Positions 1 through 10,191 of a stretch of DNA of 64,000 nucleotides are shown here, piece after piece. Below the pieces are notes generated by a model. The model was given only the letters and a program-made list of their open reading frames with translations, did not search any database and was not told the DNA's origin. Both the position numbers and the translations under genes were made by a program. This DNA is from DATBLE01 sp963775695 (GTDB taxonomy: Bacteria > Actinomycetota > Thermoleophilia > Gaiellales > Gaiellaceae). The stretch covers positions 372,001 to 436,000 of the forward strand of contig CAVZJU010000007.1 in the NCBI GenBank assembly GCA_963775695.1, written 5' to 3'. How positions within the stretch are numbered: the stretch's first letter is position 1; each line of letters starts with the position of its first letter.

Positions 1-102
1 GGCGGCGCCCCGCTTGGGGGCTCTGCTTCTGGGCGCGCTCCGCGTGCGTGCCGTTTCCCCCGTGAAGCGAGCGGAGCGAGCGTCGAAAGGTGTGGCTAGC
101 CG

Positions 103-108
103 TATAGC
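103..108 (+). promoter_or_regulatory. Putative -10 box before the receiver gene
   Basis: The hexamer TATAGC lies 8 bases before the ATG at 117. That would place the transcript start within a few bases of the start codon. No convincing -35 box is visible. The same close spacing recurs before many genes in this window. Confidence 0.35.
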
Positions 109-116
109 GCGCCGAA

Positions 117-497
117 ATGGAGCTGTGCCACGATGTGGCCGTGCCCACAGTCTTGATCGTCGACGATCATCCGAGCTTCCGTGCCAGCGCCAGGGCGATC
201 CTGGAGGCGGACGGGTTCGAAGTCGCCGGCGAGGCGGAGGACGGTGAGTCGGCGATCGCCGCAGCAGGGCGCCTGCATCCGGACGTGATCCTGCTGGACG
301 TGCAGCTCCCAGACCTCGACGGGTTCGAGGTCACCCGCCGCCTGATGACGAACGACGGCGACACCTGCGTCGTCCTTGTCTCGAGCCGTGACGGCTCCGA
401 CTTTGGCCCTCTGGTCGAGGGCAGCGGCGCCTGCGGCTTCGTCCCGAAGAGCGAGCTCTCGGGCGAGGCCGTCACGGCATTGATCTGCGACCGCTGA
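117..497 (+). CDS. Stand-alone response-regulator receiver protein
   Basis: This 126-residue protein is a single CheY-like receiver domain. The acidic pair (DD, residues 16-17), the phospho-acceptor Asp61 in LLDVQLPD, and the Lys near residue 112 in FVPKSE are all present. No DNA-binding or other output domain follows, so it may work by protein contact or as a phosphate sink. Its TGA overlaps the ATG of the histidine kinase (ATGA), which implies translational coupling and makes that kinase the obvious partner. The ATG at 117 is chosen because a -10-like TATAGC sits 8 bases upstream; GTG 141 is the alternative and would keep the whole receiver fold. Confidence 0.85.
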   Translation: MELCHDVAVPTVLIVDDHPSFRASARAILEADGFEVAGEAEDGESAIAAAGRLHPDVILLDVQLPDLDGFEVTRRLMTNDGDTCVVLVSSRDGSDFGPLVEGSGACGFVPKSELSGEAVTALICDR

Positions 498-3358
498 TGC
501 GCCTCTCCCACCGGCTCTGGTTCGGGCTGTTCCCACTGATGCTCCTGGTCGCGGCCGGGACGGCCGTGATCGCAGCCCGCTCGGACCACGAGTCGAGCCC
601 CATATCCCTGGCGATCGCCTTCCCGGTGATCGGGCTCTCGTTCGTCGTCAGCGGCCTGATCGCCTGGATACTTCGACCGGCAAACGGAACGGGCCGCCTG
701 CTCGTCCTCGTCGGCTTCCTGTGGATGCTGAGTGCGCTCTGGGAGGCGAACGACGGCTGGGTCTACGGGCTCGGCGCCTTCACCGGCAGCCTGTTCCTCG
801 CCGCGTTCGTCCACCTGATGCTCGCCTTCCCGGACGGCCGGCTCGGGACGAAGCTCGAGCGCAGGACGGTCGTCGCCGTCTGGGTGATCGCCCTGGTCGC
901 GAACGTCCTGCCCGCCCTCTTCACCAGGCACACGTCCGGCTGCGACGACTGCCCGGCCAACCCCTACGTGATCCACGACAGCCGCTCGGTCGCCGACGTG
1001 TTCCAGGCGCTCGGCACGGTGGTCGGCGGCGTGATCTTCGTCGGGGTGATCGTCCTGCTGATCCGGCGCTGGCGTGGAGCGACACCCGCCCAGCGGCGCA
1101 TCCTCGGGCCGGTCTATCTCTCCGGTGGGATCACGGTCGCCCTCGTCGGAGCCCTGTTCGTCGTCGCGTCGTTCTCCGACCGGGGTGGGAGCGTCCTCGG
1201 GGTCGTCGCGTTCATCGCCTTCGGCACCGTCCCGCTCTTCTTCCTCGCAGGGTTGCTGCGCGACAGGCTCTACCGCGCCGCGGCCCGTCTGCTCCGCGAG
1301 GTACCCGACGAGCCGACGCCGGAGCAGGCGCAGGAGGGGCTCCGCAACGTGCTCGGCGACCCGACGCTGCACTTCCTCACCTGGCTGGACGAGCTCGACG
1401 GCTATGTCGACGCCCGTGGGAACCCGGTCGAGCTCCAGCCGGACACGTCGCGCCGTGTGACCACGCGCATCGACCGGGAGTCGGACGGGCACCCGCTCGC
1501 CGCGCTCGTCCACGACGCAGCGCTCCTGCACCAGCGGGGCCTGCTGGAAGAGGTCGTCTCCGCGGCGCGGCTCGCGATCGAGAAGGATCGCGGCCGCCAG
1601 GCCCTTCAGCGCAGCGAGACTCGCAGCCGTGCACTACTCGACGCGATCCCGGACCTGATGTTCCGGATCGCCCGGGACGGGACGTACCTCGAGGCGAAGG
1701 GCAGGCGGGAGTCGCTCGTCCGCTCGACCGAGGAGATCGTCGGCAGAAACGTGCGTGAGATCCTGCCGCCCGATGTCGCCTCCCAGTTCGTGCGGGCACT
1801 GGCCGTCCCGGCCGCGCGGGGCGTGCAGACGGTCGAGTACCGGCTGACGATCGAGGGTGAGGAGCGTGACTTCGAGGGGCGGTTCGTCCCCTCCGGAGAC
1901 GACGAGGTGGTCGTGATCGTCCGCGACTTCACCGACCGAACCCGCCTCGAGGAGGAGTTGTCGCGCAAGCTCGAGACCCTCGAGCGCGAGCAGAAGTTCA
2001 CGCGCGACGTGGTCAATGTCGCGCCTGTGGCCTTCCTGCTCGTCGACACCGACGGCCGGATCGTTCGGTTCAACGACTCTGCCCAGGAGCTGTTCGGGAT
2101 ACCCGACGACGAGCGCGTCCGCGGGAAGCTCTGGTGGGAGGTGTTCCTCCCGGAGGACCAGCAACCTGTGGCGCAGGGGTACTGCGCGCGCATGAACGCG
2201 GGCGAGACCCAGATCGAGGGCCGCGCCGAATGGCAGGCGGCGGACGGGAGGCGGCTGGTGATCGACGCCTCTGTCAGGCGTGTGATCGGCGGCGACGGCA
2301 ACGTCTTTCTCCTGATCTGCGGCCAGGATCTGACGGAACTCGTGGGCCAGCGCGAGGAGTTGATGGCCCAGCGCGACTTCCTCGCCGTCGTCGCCCGGGC
2401 GACGCCGAGCCTGCTCATCGCCGTCGAGCGGGACGGGACGGTCACGGTCGAGGGCGTCAACTACGCCTTCCGCGAGCTCACCGGCTACACCGACGAGGAG
2501 GCGATCGGCGCGAAGTTCTGGGACCTCGTCGCTCCCCCGGAGTTGGTCGACGAGGTCCGGCATGCGTTCGAGGAGCAGGTCGAGACCGGCGTGAGCGCCG
2601 AGCACGAGACCGCCTGGATCGGCAAGTCCGGCACCTGGCGGATCGTCGCGTGGTGGCTGCGGCCGCTCGGTGCCTTCAGCGGCAAGTTCATCGTCTGCGG
2701 CACGGATGTGACCGAGCGGAACGCGCAGGAGGCCGAGCTGCGCGCCTCCCGGTCGCGCATCGTCGAGGCGGCCGACGACGCGCGGATGCGCCTCGAGCGC
2801 AATCTGCACGACGGCGCTCAGCAGCGCCTCGTCTCGCTCTCGCTCGCGCTCCGGCTCGCGCAGGCCCGCCTGCGCGAGGACCCCGACGGCGCCGAGCAGC
2901 TGCTCAGCGGCGCGACCGAGGAGCTCCAGCAGGCGCTCGCCGAGCTCCGCGAGCTGGCCCGCGGTATCCATCCGGCGGTGCTCACCGACCGTGGTCTGCC
3001 CGCCGCGCTCGAGGCGCTGGCGTCCCGTACTCCGCTCCCCGTCGAGCTCTCCGCCGATCTCGAGGAGCGCCTGCCGGGTCCCGTCGAGGCGGCCGCGTAC
3101 TACGTCGTCGCCGAGGCGCTGACGAACGTCGCGAAGTACGCCGAAGCCTCGGCGGTCGAGGTCCGCGCGCAGCGGCAGAACGGCCGCGTCGTCGTCGAGG
3201 TCGAGGACGACGGCGTCGGCGGCGCCGATCCGGCCCGAGGCTCGGGCCTGCGCGGTCTCGCCGACAGGGTGGAGGCGCTCGAGGGCGAGCTCGAGGTGAC
3301 GAGCACCGCCGGCGCCGGTACGACCGTCCGAGCGGTGATCCCGCTCTCCGGGCTGTAG
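497..3358 (+). CDS. Membrane PAS-domain histidine kinase (NarL/DesK type)
   Basis: This is a 953-residue sensor kinase. The first ~250 residues hold about seven or eight hydrophobic segments. Three PAS-like domains follow, at roughly 375-485, 505-625 and 635-745. The HisKA_3 dimerisation domain has phospho-acceptor His771 in the motif NLHDGAQQRL. The C-terminal HATPase has the N-box (EALTNVAKYA) and the glycine-rich DDGVGG and GSGLRGL motifs. HisKA_3 kinases normally signal to NarL-family regulators. The coupled upstream receiver and the NarL-type fusion protein 180 bp downstream are the likely partners. The signal sensed cannot be read from the sequence. Confidence 0.9.
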   Translation: MRLSHRLWFGLFPLMLLVAAGTAVIAARSDHESSPISLAIAFPVIGLSFVVSGLIAWILRPANGTGRLLVLVGFLWMLSALWEANDGWVYGLGAFTGSLFLAAFVHLMLAFPDGRLGTKLERRTVVAVWVIALVANVLPALFTRHTSGCDDCPANPYVIHDSRSVADVFQALGTVVGGVIFVGVIVLLIRRWRGATPAQRRILGPVYLSGGITVALVGALFVVASFSDRGGSVLGVVAFIAFGTVPLFFLAGLLRDRLYRAAARLLREVPDEPTPEQAQEGLRNVLGDPTLHFLTWLDELDGYVDARGNPVELQPDTSRRVTTRIDRESDGHPLAALVHDAALLHQRGLLEEVVSAARLAIEKDRGRQALQRSETRSRALLDAIPDLMFRIARDGTYLEAKGRRESLVRSTEEIVGRNVREILPPDVASQFVRALAVPAARGVQTVEYRLTIEGEERDFEGRFVPSGDDEVVVIVRDFTDRTRLEEELSRKLETLEREQKFTRDVVNVAPVAFLLVDTDGRIVRFNDSAQELFGIPDDERVRGKLWWEVFLPEDQQPVAQGYCARMNAGETQIEGRAEWQAADGRRLVIDASVRRVIGGDGNVFLLICGQDLTELVGQREELMAQRDFLAVVARATPSLLIAVERDGTVTVEGVNYAFRELTGYTDEEAIGAKFWDLVAPPELVDEVRHAFEEQVETGVSAEHETAWIGKSGTWRIVAWWLRPLGAFSGKFIVCGTDVTERNAQEAELRASRSRIVEAADDARMRLERNLHDGAQQRLVSLSLALRLAQARLREDPDGAEQLLSGATEELQQALAELRELARGIHPAVLTDRGLPAALEALASRTPLPVELSADLEERLPGPVEAAAYYVVAEALTNVAKYAEASAVEVRAQRQNGRVVVEVEDDGVGGADPARGSGLRGLADRVEALEGELEVTSTAGAGTTVRAVIPLSGL

Positions 3359-3364
3359 GAGCGG

Positions 3365-3516
3365 CTGACGGAATGAGCAGTTGTGTCCCCGAGCCGCGCT
3401 GGGCGGCACGCTGCCGCGTCCTCAGTCGCGTCCATATAACCGGCGTATGGACGCTCCCTGTGTCCTTGCATCGCACTCGCCCATCGCACCTCGGGAACGA
3501 ATACTCATTCCGTCAG
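3365..3516. repeat. Nested inverted repeats in the kinase/cyclase gap
   Basis: A 13-bp arm CTGACGGAATGAG (3365-3377) is exactly inverted as CTCATTCCGTCAG (3504-3516), so the pair brackets almost the whole intergenic space. Inside it lies a second perfect 9-bp inverted repeat, GCGTCCATA (3428-3436) and TATGGACGC (3446-3454). The outer pair could be the ends of a tiny non-autonomous element or paired regulator sites. The inner pair could be an operator or a hairpin. No gene is visible between them. Confidence 0.6.
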
Positions 3517-3536
3517 ACGCTCTAATCTAGTCCGCC

Positions 3537-4766
3537 ATGGCGCGCACCCTCCCAACAGGCACGGTCACGCTGCTCTGCACGGACATCGAGGGATCGACCG
3601 GCATCGTCGGGCGCCTGGGGGGCGGCTACGTCGACGTGCTCGAGGAGCACCGTCAGCTCGTCCGGGATGCAGCGGTCGCCGCCGGCGGCAGGGAGATCGA
3701 CTGCCGCGGCGACGAGATGCTCCTCGTCTTCGTCGACGCCGGGGACGCCGTGCGCGGGGCCGTCGAGGCGCAGCGGGCGCTCGCGTCGCACGCCTGGCCG
3801 GAAGGGAGCGAGATTCGCGTGCGCATGGGCCTGCACACCGGCGAGCCGTCCGTCGAGGGATCGACGTACGTCGGTCTGGACGTCCATCGCGTCGCCCGGA
3901 TCAGCGATGCCGGCCACGGCGGGCAGGTGCTGCTCTCCGAGCGCACGTACCGGCTCGCCGGCAGCGAGGTGATCGACCTCGGTTCGCAGCCGTTCAAGGG
4001 GCTGCCCGAGCCGGAGCGGATCTACCAGGTGATCGCGGACGGCCTGCGGCAGGACTTCCCTCCGCTTCGACTCGGCCCCGAGGCGGTGGGAATGCTCGAG
4101 GTGGCGTCGAACCCAGGCGCCATGCGGGTGGTCGTGGCCGAGGACTCCGTGTTGCTCCGTGAGGGGATCGCGCGGCTGCTCGAGGACGCCGGGCTCGAGG
4201 TCGTCGGCCAGGCCGGCAACGCCGACGAGCTGATGCTGAAGGTGCGCTCGTACAAGCCGAACGTGGCGATCGTGGACATCAGGATGCCGCCGACGCAGAC
4301 CGACGAAGGCCTGCGGGCGGCGAAGGAGATCCGCGATCGGCACCCCGAGACGTGTGTGCTCGTCCTCTCCCAGTACCTCGAGCCCGCCTATGCTCTCGAG
4401 CTTCTCTCCGAGAGCGCCGAGGGCGTCGGTTACCTGCTCAAGGACCGCGTTGCCGACGTCCCCGAGTTCGTCGCTGCCGTCAAGCGCGTCGGCGAGGGCG
4501 GCTCGGCGCTCGACCCGTCGGTCGTCTCGCAGCTGGTCGGCCGTCACCGCCGCGACGACCCGATCTCGCAGCTGACCCCGCGCGAGCGCGAGGTCATGGA
4601 GCTGATGGCGGAGGGGCTGTCGAACAGCGCGATCGCCGAGCGGCTGGTGGTCACCGAGCGGGCGGTCGAGAAGCACGTGACCTCGATCTTCGGGAAGCTC
4701 CAACTCGGCGCCGACTCGGACACGCACCGTCGCGTCCTCGCCGTGCTCGCGTTCCTGCGCGCCTAG
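3537..4766 (+). CDS. Class III cyclase domain fused to a NarL/LuxR response regulator
   Basis: This 409-residue protein has three parts. Residues 1-165 are a class III adenylate/guanylate cyclase homology domain; both metal-binding aspartates are kept (CTDIEGST and CRGDEMLL), but the usual Asn of the VN-AAR motif is replaced in GLDVHRVARI, so turnover is doubtful. Residues 196-320 are a receiver domain with phospho-acceptor Asp247 in IVDIRMPP. Residues 345-405 are a LuxR helix-turn-helix (LTPREREVMELMAEG). Residue 196 is itself a Met (base 4122), so a shorter regulator made from an internal start is possible. The protein is the probable target of the kinase upstream. The -10-like TCTAAT at 3521-3526 lies close to the ATG. 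Confidence 0.88.
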   Translation: MARTLPTGTVTLLCTDIEGSTGIVGRLGGGYVDVLEEHRQLVRDAAVAAGGREIDCRGDEMLLVFVDAGDAVRGAVEAQRALASHAWPEGSEIRVRMGLHTGEPSVEGSTYVGLDVHRVARISDAGHGGQVLLSERTYRLAGSEVIDLGSQPFKGLPEPERIYQVIADGLRQDFPPLRLGPEAVGMLEVASNPGAMRVVVAEDSVLLREGIARLLEDAGLEVVGQAGNADELMLKVRSYKPNVAIVDIRMPPTQTDEGLRAAKEIRDRHPETCVLVLSQYLEPAYALELLSESAEGVGYLLKDRVADVPEFVAAVKRVGEGGSALDPSVVSQLVGRHRRDDPISQLTPREREVMELMAEGLSNSAIAERLVVTERAVEKHVTSIFGKLQLGADSDTHRRVLAVLAFLRA

Positions 4767-4876
4767 CCGGCTCGACCGGCGGGGAGCCGGCCATCGTGAG
4801 GCCGGAGCCGCCACGGCCCGACGCCGACGCCGCCGCGACTCCCGGCTCGAGCGCCTGAGCCCACGACACACCTCGC

Positions 4877-4967
4877 GCCCATGCCCCCACGCGATAACCC
4901 CACGCCATACCCCCACGCCATAACCCCACGCCATACCCCCACGCCATACCCCCACCCAGGGTGGGGG
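4877..4967. repeat. Tandem 13-bp CCCCA-rich repeat with terminal hairpin
   Basis: About six copies of a 13-bp unit resembling CGCCATACCCCCA, some with AACCCCA, run through 4877-4955. A short inverted repeat CCCCACC/GGTGGGG follows at 4950-4967. The minus strand has regularly spaced G4-5 runs every ~9 bases. There are no unique spacers, so this is not CRISPR. It fills most of the 377-bp gap between two genes; nothing else is visible there apart from the ribosome binding site of the next gene. Confidence 0.8.
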
Positions 4968-5143
4968 ATTGCCCCTTTCCCCTGCCGGCGAGGCTAGCGG
5001 AGCGAAGCGCGCGCATCTGTGCCGATTTCGTGCCGATTCGACTCAGGTGCGGACAGCCCCACCCCCGGACGCCTGCTGGCTCGATTCCGCCCCGGCCGCG
5101 TCGGGCTCAGACTCGGGAGACGTCACTACGAGAAGGAGGAATC

Positions 5144-6547
5144 GTGAGTCAGGCATTTCCATACGAATCGCCGCGGATCTCCTCGGTTTCTGCCCTCCGC
5201 TCGCTGCGCTCTCGCTTCAAGGGCACCGTGATCGAGCCGGGCCGGGACGGCTGGGACGCCGCCACGCAGGCCTTCAACCTCACCGTCGTCCAGCAGCCGG
5301 CGCTCGTCGCCCTGCCGGCCGACGCGGAGGACGTGATCGAGATCGTCGACTTCGCCCGCTCGAACGGGATGCAGGTCGCCGCCCAGCGCACAGGACACAA
5401 CGCCGAGCCGCTCGGGACGCTTGACGACGTGGTCCTCGTCAAGACCGACAACCTCAGGGGCGTCGAGATCGACGCCGAGCGCCGGGTCGCGCGCGTCGGC
5501 GCCGGCTCGAAGTGGGGCGACGTCGTGCCGCCCGCGTCCGACCTCGGGCTCGCGGCGCTGCACGGGTCGACCCCCGACGTGAGCGTCGCCGGCTATTCGC
5601 TGGGCGGCGGCGTCGGCTGGTACGCACGCAAGCTGGGGCTCTCGGCGAACAGCATCGCCGCGATCGAGCTCGTCACCGCCGACGGCAGGCTCCGCCGTGT
5701 CGACGCCGACACCGACGCCGATCTGTTCTGGGCGTTGCGCGGCGGCGGCGGGAACTTCGGCATCGTGACCGCGCTCGAGGTCGAGCTCCACTCGATCCCG
5801 GACATCTACGCGGGCATCCTCTTCTTCCCGTGGGAGCGGTCGTCCGAGGTGCTGCACGCGTGGCTCGAGTGGACGGCCAGCGTCCCCGACGAGCTCACCT
5901 CGGTCGGGCGCATTCTCCAGTTCCCGCCGCTCGAGGAGATCCCCGAGCCGCTGCGCGGCGGCAGGTTCGCGATGGTCGAGGCCGTGTACATGGGCGACGA
6001 GGCCTCCGGCTCGGATCTCCTGAAGCCACTCCGCGGCCTGGGCCCGGCGCTGGACACCTTCGCGATGGTGGCGCTCGCCGACATCGCCGAGCTGCACATG
6101 GATCCCCCACAGCCCCTGCCGTACACCGGCGAGGGGCAGATGCTCGGGCCCCTGGACGGGGAGGCGATCGACCGCTTCGTCGCCGCCGCCGGGCCCGAGT
6201 CCGGCTCACCGCTCGTCTCCGCCGAGATCCGGCACGTCGGTGGCGCGCTCTCGCGGCCGCAGTCGCACCACGGCGCGCTGTCCACGTTCGACGCCGACTA
6301 CCTCACGTTCGCGGTGGGGATGGTGGTGAACGAGGAGATGTACCGGGCGAACCGGTCACAGCTCGACAGGCTGGCGGAGGCGCTCGGCCCGTACGACAAC
6401 GCTCGCTCGTACCTGAACTTCGCCGAGCGGCGGATCGACCCGGCACGGTTCTACACCCCCTCCGTGTACCGGCGTCTCCGCGAGGTGAAGCGGGCGTTCG
6501 ACCCGGCCGACCTCTTCCGGGCGAACCACCCGATCGCGCCGGCCTGA
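5144..6547 (+). CDS. FAD-linked oxidase (berberine-bridge-enzyme family)
   Basis: This 467-residue flavoprotein of the FAD_binding_4 plus BBE type oxidises an organic substrate using covalently or tightly bound FAD. The N-terminal half has the FAD-binding fold (QRTGHNAEPLG and the GGGVGWYARKLGLS stretch). The C-terminus has the BBE signature around YLNFAERR followed by FDPADLFRANHPI. The start is GTG 5144, because a strong Shine-Dalgarno AGAAGGAGGA (5131-5140) precedes it; the open frame continues upstream only through the repeat region. The substrate is unknown. Its first residues (MSQAFPYE) resemble those of the next gene. Confidence 0.87.
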   Translation: MSQAFPYESPRISSVSALRSLRSRFKGTVIEPGRDGWDAATQAFNLTVVQQPALVALPADAEDVIEIVDFARSNGMQVAAQRTGHNAEPLGTLDDVVLVKTDNLRGVEIDAERRVARVGAGSKWGDVVPPASDLGLAALHGSTPDVSVAGYSLGGGVGWYARKLGLSANSIAAIELVTADGRLRRVDADTDADLFWALRGGGGNFGIVTALEVELHSIPDIYAGILFFPWERSSEVLHAWLEWTASVPDELTSVGRILQFPPLEEIPEPLRGGRFAMVEAVYMGDEASGSDLLKPLRGLGPALDTFAMVALADIAELHMDPPQPLPYTGEGQMLGPLDGEAIDRFVAAAGPESGSPLVSAEIRHVGGALSRPQSHHGALSTFDADYLTFAVGMVVNEEMYRANRSQLDRLAEALGPYDNARSYLNFAERRIDPARFYTPSVYRRLREVKRAFDPADLFRANHPIAPA

Positions 6548-6593
6548 CCTCTCCACCGGCGCTCGAAGGGCCCCGTGCTGACCTAGCCGGCTA

Positions 6594-6620
6594 GCGCGGC
6601 CGGGCAAAGCCCGTCCGCGC
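6594..6620 (+). terminator. Hairpin after the flavin oxidase gene
   Basis: GCGCGGCCGGGC, an AAA loop, then GCCCGTCCGCGC forms a 12-bp stem with one mismatch, 47 bases after the oxidase stop. It contains the 13-mer CGGGCAAAGCCCG, which recurs at 56176 and 60472. There is no T-run, so intrinsic termination is uncertain. Confidence 0.5.
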
Positions 6621-6758
6621 GCCACAGACATGGGCGGCCCTTCGCCTGTCCGGGGTGTGGCCAGCCCCACCTCGAGAGGCCAGCTGTCTCCATGGCCGGG
6701 CCGACCTCGACGCCGCACACTCGATGCACCAGTCCACCACCTGATCCAGGGAGGAACG

Positions 6759-7543
<785 letters not shown>

Positions 7544-7547
<4 letters not shown>

Positions 7548-10126
7548 TCTCCGTTGCGCTCAAGGGGCTCGCAGGGCGCAAGCTCCGTGCGTTCCTGACC
7601 GCACTCGCGATCGTCCTCGGAGTGGCGATGGTGAGCGGCACGTATGTCCTCACGGACACGATCCAGTCCGCCTTCGACCAGATCTTCGCCGGCTCGTACA
7701 AGGACACCTCTGCGGTGATCACCGGCAAGTCGGCAGTCTCGTTCGCCCAGAGCGGGTCGCCGACCGTGCCCGATTCCCTGCTGGTGAAGGTGAAGGCGTT
7801 GCCCGACGTCCAGACCGCGACCGGGCAGCTCTTCAACCTGAACGACAACTCCGACCAGGGCAAGCTGATCGGGCGCGACGGCAATCCGCTCGGCTCGAGC
7901 GGCAACCCGACGTTCGCGTTCGGGCTCGACCCCGGGATCGGGAAGCTCAACCCGATGAGCCTGACGGACGGCCGCTGGGCGGCCGGTCCGAAGGAGATCG
8001 TCATCGACTCGTCGAGCGCGAAGAGCGGCAAGTTCGAGGTCGGCGACACGATCGGGGCGTCGGTGGACGGCCCGATCCAGCGCTACCGGATCGTCGGCAT
8101 CGCGAAGTTCGGCTCCGTCGACTCGCTCGGCGGCGCCACGATCGCGATCTTCGACACGCGGACGGCGCAGCGCCTGCTCGGCAAGTCGGGCTACGACCTG
8201 ATCGCCGTCTCCGGCAAGCCCGGCGTCTCCGACCGGATGCTCGTCGACGAGATCCGGCCGCTCCTGCCGCCGTCTGCCCAGGTGCAGACCGGAACGGGGC
8301 AGGCGAAGGCGAGCGCGAAGGACATCTCCGAGTTCACCAGGTTCATCCAGTACTTCCTGCTCTCGTTCGGGGCGGTCGCCCTGTTCGTCGGCGCCTTCGT
8401 GATCTTCAACACCCTCTCGATCACGATCGCCCAGCGGACGCGCGAGCTGGCGACGCTCCGGACCCTCGGCGCGTCCCGGCGGCAGGTGCGCCGCTCGGTG
8501 CTGATCGAGGGCTTCGCCATCGGTCTCCTCGCCTCGTTGCTCGGGCTCGCACTCGGTGTCGGGCTCGCCAAGGGTCTCGGTGCCCTGATGGCGGCGATGA
8601 GCCTCGACCTGCCCAAGGCCGGCACGGTCCTCGAGGCGCGGACGGCGATCGTCTCGATCGTCCTCGGCGTGACCGTGACGATGCTCGCCAGCATCGCCCC
8701 GGCGATCAAGGCGACGAGGGTGCCGCCGATCGCGGCCGTCCGCGAGGGAGCCACGCTGCCTCCGGGCCGCCTCGCGCGGTTCCGGACGTTGGTGGCGCTC
8801 GGCCTCACCGGCCTGTCGCTGGCGCTGCTCGCCTACGGGCTGTTCGTCCACGGCATCGGCGCGGGACCGCGCCTCGGGTCCCTCGCCCTGGGCGTGATCG
8901 GGCTGTTCGTCGGTATCGGCATGACCGCCTCGAAGCTCGCCCGTCCGCTCGCCTCGGTGCTCGGACGCCCGTTCGCCCGGATCGGCGGCGTCTCCGGGTC
9001 GCTCGCGCGCGAGAACGCGATGCGGAACCCTGGGCGCACGGCGTCGACCGCGGCCGCGCTGATGATCGGCCTCGCGCTCGTCACGATGGTGGCGACGCTG
9101 GGGAAGGGCCTGATCTCCTCCGACAAGGACGCTCTGCGCCACCAGGTGCAGGCGGACTACGTCGTCACCTCGAAGGACGGCTGGGAGCCGTTCTCCCGCA
9201 AGGCGGGCGAGGCCGTCTCGGCCGTGCCCGTCGTGACGACGGCGTCGAGCGTCTGGAACGAGCAGGCGAAGGTGAAGGGCGACGAGGTGCGCGTCGACGG
9301 CGTCGACACCGCGTCGATCGGCCGGGTCTTCCACTACGACTGGGTGTCCGGCTCGGACGCCACCCTCGCGACGCTCGGCGGGGACGGTGCAGTCGTCCGC
9401 GAGAAGTGGTCGAAGGAGCACGGCGTTGGCGTCGGCGACCGCATCACCATGATGAACCCGGCCGGCCGCCGGTCGGGCTTCGTCGTGCGCGGGATCTACA
9501 CGCAGCCGAAGTTCGGGTCGATCGACCCGGTGGTCGGCTCGATCGCGATCTCGCACCCGGCGTTCGCGTCGGCCTTCGACCGGCCGCAGAACGCCTACGC
9601 GTTCCTGAACGTGCGCGGCGGCGCGACGCCGGCGACGACCGGTGCGCTCGAGGCCTCGCTCGCCGCCTACCCCGATGCCAAGGTCGCGACCCGGGCCGAC
9701 TGGGTCGACACCCGGGCGGAGGGCGTCAACCAGCTCCTGAACCTGCTGTACGTGCTGCTGGCGCTCTCGGTGGTGGTCAGCCTGTTCGGGATGGTGAACA
9801 CGCTCGTGCTCTCCGTCTTCGAGCGGACGCGCGAGATCGGGATGCTGCGGGCGGTCGGGATGACCCGCCGGCAGATCCGGCGCATGATCCGCCACGAGAG
9901 CATCGTCACCGCGCTGATCGGCGCAGCTCTCGGGCTGCCGCTGGGGCTCTTCCTGGCGTGGCTGGTGACGACGGCTCTCTCCGATCAAGGCGTCTCGTAC
10001 GCGATCCCGGGCAAACTGCTCGTGTACTTCGTCTGGGTCGCGTTCTCGGCCGGCGTGCTGGCCGCGATCGCCCCGGCGCGGCGCGCTTCCCGCCTGCGGG
10101 TGCTCGAGTCGCTGTCGTACGAGTAG
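7544..10126 (+). CDS. ABC transporter permease with two FtsX domains
   Basis: This 860-residue permease partners the ATPase it overlaps by four bases. It has the duplicated plan: a TM segment, an extracytoplasmic MacB-like core, and a three-helix FtsX domain (near 265-390, containing RTRELATLRTLGASRRQVRR), then the same plan again with the second FtsX domain at the C-terminus (FERTREIGMLRAVGMTRRQIRR). Such single-chain double permeases in Gram-positive bacteria usually move lipoproteins, peptides or antibiotics outward. The substrate cannot be deduced here and no regulator is adjacent. Confidence 0.92.
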
Positions 10127-10138
10127 CCCGCTCGTGCA

Positions 10139-10168
10139 GGGACAGGCCCCCGGCGAGGGGTCTGTCCC
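10139..10168 (+). terminator. Terminator-like hairpin after the ABC permease gene
   Basis: GGGACAGGCCCC and GGGGTCTGTCCC form a 12-bp stem with a single G-T pair around a CGGCGA loop. It lies 12 bases after the permease stop and just ahead of the deoC promoter. It is followed by only two T residues. Confidence 0.6.
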
Positions 10169-10179
10169 TTGGGCGGGGC

Positions 10180-10185
10180 TAGACT
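10180..10185 (+). promoter_or_regulatory. -10 box (TAGACT) giving a leaderless deoC transcript
   Basis: TAGACT ends 6 bases before the GTG at 10192, so transcription would begin at or next to the start codon. No Shine-Dalgarno is visible. The same arrangement occurs before other genes in the window. Confidence 0.5.
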
Positions 10186-10191
10186 CAGTAC

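Noticed and set aside
167..1531. Very long minus-strand open frames such as this one and 7457-10204
   Set aside because: They are antisense to clearly conserved genes, are Arg/Asp/Gly-rich without any family motif, and are expected from codon bias at this GC.
4877..4955. Possible CRISPR array
   Set aside because: Units are contiguous 13-mers without unique spacers, and no cas genes are present.
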